Origin: Phycisphaerales bacterium
GTDB taxonomy: Bacteria > Planctomycetota > Phycisphaerae > Phycisphaerales > UBA1924
Length of the DNA stretch: 64,000 bases
Assembly: GCA_029260345.1 (NCBI GenBank)
Contig: JAJDDK010000002.1
Span: 310,001 to 374,000, forward strand
Direction of reading: 5' to 3'
Of this stretch, positions 59,174 to 64,000 are shown piece by piece (positions within the stretch are counted from its first letter, which is position 1; every line of letters begins with the position of its first letter). A program made the translations under genes and the position numbers. Under the pieces are notes generated by a model, which did no database searches, had not been told where the DNA came from, and was given only the letters and a program-made list of their open reading frames with translations.

Positions 59174-60976
59174 TCACTCACCCTGATCCAGCACGGCCAT
59201 GAATGCTTCTTGCGGCACTTCGACGGAGCCGATGCTCTTCATGCGCTTCTTGCCGGCTTTCTGCTTGTCGAGCAGTTTGCGCTTGCGCGAGACGTCGCCG
59301 CCGTAGCACTTTGCGGTCACGTTCTTGCCCATGGACTTGATCGTTTCGCGGGCGATGACTTTGCCGCCGATGGCGGCTTGCAGCGGGATTTCGAATTGGT
59401 GGCGGGAGATTTCTTTTTTGAGGCGCGTCAGCAGGTGGCGGCCGCGCTTTTCGGCGGTGTCGCGGTGGCTGATGAAGGAGAGCGCTTCGACGGGTTGGCC
59501 GTTGATGAGAATGTCCACCTTGGCGAGGCGGTCGGTGCGGAAGCCGACGATTTCGTAATCCATCGTGCCGTAGCCGCGCGTCATGGATTTCAGCTTGTCG
59601 TAGAAGTCGTAGATGATTTCGCCGAGCGGGAGTTCGTAGATGAGGATCTGGCGATCTTCGCTGATGACGGTTTGTGATTTGTAGACGCCGCGCCGGTCGC
59701 CGCAGAGGGTCATGATGTCGCCGATGAATTCGACCGGGACGATGATGTCGAGGCGGACGATGGGCTCGCGGAGTTCTTTCCAAATGGACGGGTCGGGGAG
59801 ATCCGCGGGGTTGTGGATTTCGATCGTCTTGCCTTCGGTGGTGACGAGTTCGTAGGTCACCGTCGGCGCGGTCTGGATGATCTCGACGCCGCCCTCGCGC
59901 TCGAGACGCTCTTGGATGATGTCCATGTGCAGGAGGCCGAGGAAGCCGCAGCGGAAGCCGAAGCCGAGGGCTTCGGAGTGGACAGCGAAGTACGTGAACG
60001 AGGCGTCGTTGAGTGAGAGTTTCTCAATCGCTTCGCGCAGCTCTTCGATGTTGCTGCCTTTGCTGTCGCCGCCGGATGCAGGATAGAAATCGCAGAACAC
60101 CATCTGGTGCGGCTCTTCGTAACCGGGCAGCGGCTCGGCGGCGGGGTCGATGTCCAGTGTGATGGTGTCGCCGACTCGCACGTCCTTCAGCGTTTTGATG
60201 GACGCGATGACGTAGCCGGTTTCGCCGGGGCCGAGTGTCTTCACTTTCGTGGGCTTGGGTGTGTACTTGCCGAGTTCGGTGACCTGGAACGTGCGCCCGA
60301 CGCCCATCATGCGAATCTTGTCGCCGACTTTGAGTTTGCCGTCGAACATTCGAATGTAGACCACGACGCCGCGATAGTCGTCGTAGTGGGAGTCGAAGAT
60401 GAGCGCGCGGGTCTTATCGGTGACGGCTTCGCGCGGCGGGGGGAGTTTGTCGCAGATCGCGCTGAGCAGTTCATCAATGCCCTGACCCGTCTTGGCGGAG
60501 CAATAGATGCAGTCTTCGGCGGGAAGGCCGAGGGCCTGTTCGACTTCCATGGCGATTTCGTCGGGACGGGCGCCGGGGAGGTCGATTTTGTTGACGACCG
60601 GGATCATGTCGAGGTCGTTGTTGGCCGCGAGGTAGGCGTTGGCGACGGTCTGGGCTTCGACGCCCTGGGTTGAGTCCACCACGAGGATGGCGCCTTCGCA
60701 GGCGGTGAGGGCGCGGCTGACCTCGTAGGCAAAGTCGACGTGCCCGGGAGTGTCGATGAAGTTGAGCATGAACTCCTCGCCGTTGTGCATGTGCCGCACG
60801 GTGACGGAGGAGGCCTTGATGGTGATGCCGCGCTCGCGCTCGAGGTCCATGTCGTCGAGGAACTGCTGGCGGGCCTCGCGTTCAGAGACGGCGCTGGTGG
60901 ACTGAAGCAGGCGGTCCGCGAGGGTGCTCTTGCCGTGGTCGATGTGCGCGATGATGGAAAAGTTTCGAATTTGCAT
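59174..60976 (-). CDS. lepA: Elongation factor 4 (LepA), back-translocating GTPase
   Basis: The 600-residue protein starts MQIRNFSIIAHIDHGKST (G1), followed by the G3 DTPGH, the G4 NKID, EF-Tu domain II, the elongation factor G domains III and V (FRCGFLGLLHMDIIQERLER) and the LepA-specific C-terminal domain (GTMDYEIVGFRTDRLAKVDI; RKRKLLDKQKAGKKRMK). It binds stalled ribosomes and helps biogenesis and elongation. The last 26 codons have a diverged relic at 58911-58991. Confidence 0.97.
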   Translation of the reverse strand: MQIRNFSIIAHIDHGKSTLADRLLQSTSAVSEREARQQFLDDMDLERERGITIKASSVTVRHMHNGEEFMLNFIDTPGHVDFAYEVSRALTACEGAILVVDSTQGVEAQTVANAYLAANNDLDMIPVVNKIDLPGARPDEIAMEVEQALGLPAEDCIYCSAKTGQGIDELLSAICDKLPPPREAVTDKTRALIFDSHYDDYRGVVVYIRMFDGKLKVGDKIRMMGVGRTFQVTELGKYTPKPTKVKTLGPGETGYVIASIKTLKDVRVGDTITLDIDPAAEPLPGYEEPHQMVFCDFYPASGGDSKGSNIEELREAIEKLSLNDASFTYFAVHSEALGFGFRCGFLGLLHMDIIQERLEREGGVEIIQTAPTVTYELVTTEGKTIEIHNPADLPDPSIWKELREPIVRLDIIVPVEFIGDIMTLCGDRRGVYKSQTVISEDRQILIYELPLGEIIYDFYDKLKSMTRGYGTMDYEIVGFRTDRLAKVDILINGQPVEALSFISHRDTAEKRGRHLLTRLKKEISRHQFEIPLQAAIGGKVIARETIKSMGKNVTAKCYGGDVSRKRKLLDKQKAGKKRMKSIGSVEVPQEAFMAVLDQGE

Positions 60977-61320
60977 GAATCGCCGGGTCGCGGGGAAAGG
61001 AACTGGATGCGAGGCGGCGGATTCTACCGGGGAGATTCTGGGAAGCGAGAAGGAGGGGAAAAGGTGGCGGACTTTAAGGCCCTCATCCGTCGTCGCTGCG
61101 CGATGCCACCTTCTCCCAAAGGGGAGAAGGGTTTCCTCTCAATGGCGCCGTGGTCTTGGCCAGAGGACATGGCTGCGGAGGGTCGGTCGTGAAACGTCGA
61201 GGCCTTTCTGCGCAAGACCTCGGCACCATTGGAATGCTCCCATTTGCTTGAGTTGGAAAGCATTTGCGGCGATGAGCCGGCGGCCGTTGTGGCAGCGCAT
61301 GGAGAAGGAAACTGAGTAAG
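60977..61320. other. Intergenic region between lepA and the transglutaminase-like gene
   Basis: No gene can be supported in these 344 bases. They contain the lepA promoter on the minus strand and one REP-like palindrome at 61109-61130. Confidence 0.6.
61109..61130. repeat. REP-like palindrome
   Basis: CCTTCTCCC (61109-61117) and GGGAGAAGG (61122-61130) form a 9-bp perfect hairpin. It is preceded by GCCCTCATCCG, a composition typical of dispersed REP elements, and resembles the hairpins at 58994-59016 and 59141-59163 in style but not in sequence. Confidence 0.6.
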
Positions 61321-62565
61321 TCAGTCTCTGTCACCGCCGCGGACGGTTTCTTCGCGGGCGCCGAAATCGAGGCGCTGATCAAGCGAGGGCGCGGCGGGGA
61401 GCGGCAGCCAACCCCAGAGCGCCGGCGGGCCGGAGTTCACGACGGTCGTCGGCGGGTGCAGGTGGAATGAAATTGGGGCGAGGTGCTTCAGGCAAGGGTT
61501 GTTGCCGAAGAAGTCCCACGGTTGCTCCAGTCGCGGCGGGCGCGAGGTGATTTTGAACTGAGCCGCGATGTCGACGGGGATCCATTCGCCACGCTGGTTG
61601 GCTTCGTCGAAAAGGTAGAACTCGAGCCACGTACGCACGACGGGCTGGACAATGCCGTCGTCATCGCGGGCGTTGTGTTCGCACACGGGGTCAATGTCGG
61701 GAATGCCGAGCTGCATGCCGAGCGACGCGGCGAGGTCGTAACCAATGACGTATCGCGCGGGGATGCCGGCGGCGCGATAAACGGCGCAGAGGAGCGCTGT
61801 GAGATCAGCGGGTGTGCCTTGGGCGCTGCGCGCCGCGATGGAGGCGCCATTGATGTTGATGCCGGCGATCTCGCCGCCATGACCGGAAATGTAGTTCGCG
61901 TCCGTCGTGATGCGAAAACCATCCATCACGCGCGCGGCCAAGTATTTGGCGAGGCGCGCAGGGGGCACAGCGCCGGGATTGTTGTTGGTCCACTTGGCAA
62001 CGAGGTCTTCGATGTACGGATCGTCGGACTCAATGAAGAGTTGCGGCTGCAGCGCGGACGCCGCGATCGGTGGCCACGGATTCTTCGGCCATCGAATCTG
62101 CATGGCGCGCTTCTCATCGAACGTGACGTCGTAACACGTCATGGGAAGGTCGAGAAGGAAGCGCATGAGAATGCCGCGTAGCGCGGGGAGTTCCCAGCGG
62201 CCGAGTTGTTCGCCAGCTTGGTAGTCGGGAAGAAGCACGAAGTCTGAGTCGTAGACTTTGTCATCCACGCTCAATGTAGACGTTGCTTTCTCAGGATGTG
62301 ATTCATGCCCGGCGCTGGATTCGAGCACTGGGTAAACAAACACGGCACTGTTGATTTCGAATGCTGTTGAGACATTAAACCCCGGCGTCACGCCATTATT
62401 GAGATAACGGCGCAGTGGTGTTGATTGGCCTTCCACTTTGACGTAGAGCACCCAGTCACGCGATTCGCCGCGCTTCATGACGGGTTCGTTGGCGGCGATG
62501 CAGGTGTTTGCAAGCGCAAGCAAGCATGTTGCAACAAGTGCACATTGTGATGTGAGATGATGCAA
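61321..62565 (-). CDS. Secreted transglutaminase-like protein lacking catalytic Cys and His
   Basis: The start is TTG at 62565, with AAAGGA upstream and a signal peptide next to it (LHHLTSQCALVATCLLALAN); the frame to 62616 is less likely. The 414-residue product has a transglutaminase-like core (about 230-340): QGTPADLTALLCAVYRAAGI-PARYVIGYD, then RTWLEFYLFDE and GEWIPVDIA. At the usual positions of the triad, Cys is replaced by Pro in GTPAD and His by Arg in RTW; only Asp remains. It is probably a non-catalytic binding protein. Periplasmic or secreted. Confidence 0.8.
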   Translation of the reverse strand: MHHLTSQCALVATCLLALANTCIAANEPVMKRGESRDWVLYVKVEGQSTPLRRYLNNGVTPGFNVSTAFEINSAVFVYPVLESSAGHESHPEKATSTLSVDDKVYDSDFVLLPDYQAGEQLGRWELPALRGILMRFLLDLPMTCYDVTFDEKRAMQIRWPKNPWPPIAASALQPQLFIESDDPYIEDLVAKWTNNNPGAVPPARLAKYLAARVMDGFRITTDANYISGHGGEIAGININGASIAARSAQGTPADLTALLCAVYRAAGIPARYVIGYDLAASLGMQLGIPDIDPVCEHNARDDDGIVQPVVRTWLEFYLFDEANQRGEWIPVDIAAQFKITSRPPRLEQPWDFFGNNPCLKHLAPISFHLHPPTTVVNSGPPALWGWLPLPAAPSLDQRLDFGAREETVRGGDRD

Positions 62566-63005
62566 ACTCGCCGTCCTTTCCTCACTCGGAGCGGCATTGA
62601 CATGCGCGGCGCCCATTTGGGGTACGTACTGAAGGGGCGTCCGGTTGCGATTCCGCGGACAGATTGAAGGTGAGGATTGGATCAGGCTTCGTCAAGAGAC
62701 CGTGCGGTCTGCGCAAAGAAGCAGGGCGCCATGTTCAGAGGGCGCCCCGCTGGAGGAGAGAGAGATCAGATGGGAATATACGGTTTATCGGCCTCTTTAC
62801 GACCCCGCATTAGACATTTCGCTTGAAATCCTGTAGCCGGCTCAAGTCGGGTGGATGGGATGAAGATGGCGGCGGAATGTGGACAACTTGTCGCGCCACT
62901 GCATCGGGGATGGGGCCGTGTTTGGTGCTTATTGCGATCTGGCGGGGTGAAATTCGCGCAAGAGGCGCCGATCAATCATCGGGTCATGCGCAAGTTCGGA
63001 ACTCA
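62566..63005. other. Intergenic region with one hairpin
   Basis: No gene is supported in 440 bases. GGGCGCC (62724-62730) and GGCGCCC (62741-62747) form a 7-bp hairpin without a T-run. The promoter of the transglutaminase-like gene must lie here. A 63-codon frame at 62645 has no ribosome site and atypical composition. Confidence 0.5.
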
Positions 63006-64000
63006 TCAGTACATCAGAGGGGCGAGCGCCACCGTGACAAGGCCAACCAAGATGGTCAGCGGACCCCCAAATCTGAGGAAGTCGTGAGGTTTGTATCCAC
63101 CCGGCCCCATGACCATGAGGTTGGTTTGGTACCCGAGCGGCGTGGAAAAACCGGCCGACGCGGCAATCGCGAGAACGACCACAAATGGCGTGAGCGGATG
63201 GTTTCCGGAGCGGGCGGCTTCGAGGACAATGGGGAAAAGCAAGACGGCCGCAGCGTTGTTTGTAATGACGGATGTAAATACTGCGGTGATTGCATAGATC
63301 ACGGCGAGCAAAGCCCACAGTCCAAAGGGCGCCGCCCAATTGACAACACCGCCGGCAATGATGGCGGCAAGGCCGGTGCTTTCCATGGCCAGCCCCAGAC
63401 CAAACGACGAGCCAATCACCAGCAAGACCTGCCAGTCAATGCTTGATCGCGCCTGTGGTCCGGTGCAGCAGCGTGTGAGAATCATGAAGAGCGCGGCGAT
63501 GAGCGCGAACGTCATGGATTGTGTCGGCATCAACGTGATCGCAATGACCATTGCGACAAGGATGCCGATGGAGATCGGCGCCAGGTGATGTCGCGGCGCC
63601 GCGGCGCCTGGAAGTTCACTCACAAGGTGGAAGTCGTTTGAATTCTTGTGCGCTTCGGCAAAGTCTGTCGGCGCTTCAAGGAGAAGCGTGTCGCCCTGGC
63701 GCAAGCGAATGTCACCGAGGCGTCCGCCGATGCGCTGGCCATTGCGATGCACACCGATGACGACGGCGCCGTAGCGGGCGCGAAACCCGGCCTCGCGGAT
63801 TGAGCGGCCAAGCAGGGGCGAAGCGCCGGAAACGACGGCCTCAATGAGTTTGTTTGCATAACGCGGCGGCAGTGAAGTGGCGGCCGGCCCTGCGGTTGGG
63901 AGTGATTCCGCGTCGACCGGTTCGCCTTCGGAGACCGGCGTCATGCCCTTCATGCGCTGGAGATCGACGACGGAGTCGATCACACCGACAAATACAAGCA
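63006..64000 (-). CDS. SLC13/DASS-type anion transporter with TrkA_C domain (5-prime partial)
   Basis: The frame is open to the window edge (the codons before 63983 read LVFVGV in frame), so the N-terminus is missing. The visible part has a TrkA_C/RCK_C domain (about 45-110; SPLLGRSIREAGFRARYGAV, RLRQGDTLLLEAP) and then seven or so membrane helices of the SLC13 type, with SSFGLGLAMESTGLA and VITNNAAAVLLFPIVLE (the SNT-like motif) and PLGYQTNLMVMGPGGYKPHDFL. Proteins of this form carry sulfate, phosphate or dicarboxylates. Substrate unknown. Confidence 0.9.
   Translation of the reverse strand, partial: LVFVGVIDSVVDLQRMKGMTPVSEGEPVDAESLPTAGPAATSLPPRYANKLIEAVVSGASPLLGRSIREAGFRARYGAVVIGVHRNGQRIGGRLGDIRLRQGDTLLLEAPTDFAEAHKNSNDFHLVSELPGAAAPRHHLAPISIGILVAMVIAITLMPTQSMTFALIAALFMILTRCCTGPQARSSIDWQVLLVIGSSFGLGLAMESTGLAAIIAGGVVNWAAPFGLWALLAVIYAITAVFTSVITNNAAAVLLFPIVLEAARSGNHPLTPFVVVLAIAASAGFSTPLGYQTNLMVMGPGGYKPHDFLRFGGPLTILVGLVTVALAPLMY

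Noticed and set aside
59018-59677. 219-codon frame opposite lepA
   Set aside because: It is antisense to the well-supported LepA frame, has no ribosome site, and its composition follows from the GC-rich third codon positions of lepA. The same applies to long antisense frames opposite glnN (36928-37755), kamA (17950-19068) and the transglutaminase-like gene (61483-62181).
1-64000. CRISPR arrays, rRNA genes and complete insertion sequences
   Set aside because: No regularly spaced repeats, rRNA core sequences or transposase frames were seen in the window.

Overview
The window looks like chromosomal DNA of a planctomycete of the Phycisphaerae type. Several secreted proteins end in the planctomycete-style double repeat of the form LNGDGVVNGADLA..LLANW. 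One secreted protein carries a proline-rich/hydrophobic/poly-Arg PEP-CTERM-like tail, and FG-GAP/VCBS proteins are frequent. Genes are GC-rich, many starts are TTG or GTG, and adjacent genes often share ATGA stop/start overlaps. The taxonomic call is inference from these traits.

Layout. 1-9400: end of a VCBS/dockerin-like secreted protein, a membrane-domain sulfotransferase, a PP2C phosphatase facing a Ser/Thr kinase, CorA, and a four-gene operon (giant MscS channel, RimB-like protease, RimK-like ligase with TrkA_C domain, AstE-like deacylase; 6645-12783). 13485-19125: a tightly packed operon of lysine 2,3-aminomutase, two ATP-grasp ligases, a GNAT-histone-deacetylase fusion and a GNAT. 19718-28824: PEP-CTERM protein, a candidate structured RNA ahead of mgtC, then an envelope/osmotic-stress block (small lipoproteins, entericidin, UPF0391, PRC-barrel, two-component system, DUF883-like, YciF-like, CsbD). 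28895-36477: a heavy-metal RND efflux island bounded by 51-bp direct repeats, one inside an intact tRNA-Met(CAU). 36601-41942: glutamine synthetase III, trpA, MazG-like, two LPP20-like lipoproteins. 41934-45728: a cobalamin-riboswitch operon for surface proteins, a pseudopilin and a Bfd-like ferredoxin. 45825-55630: membrane protein, metallophosphoesterase, ECF sigma operon, SpoIIE phosphatase, LytTR regulator and two VCBS proteins. 55634-58991: an AT-richer SIR2-HerA defence module flanked by gene relics. 59174-64000: lepA, a degenerate transglutaminase and the C-terminal part of an SLC13-type transporter.

The parts most worth following are the KamA/ATP-grasp/GNAT-deacetylase operon (possible reversible beta-lysine chemistry), the B12-riboswitch operon with a beta-propeller resembling a BtuG analogue, the tRNA-bounded metal island, the SIR2-HerA insertion beside a divergent lepA 3-prime relic, and an undescribed nested-stem RNA at 20421-20574. 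No CRISPR array, rRNA or intact insertion sequence was seen.
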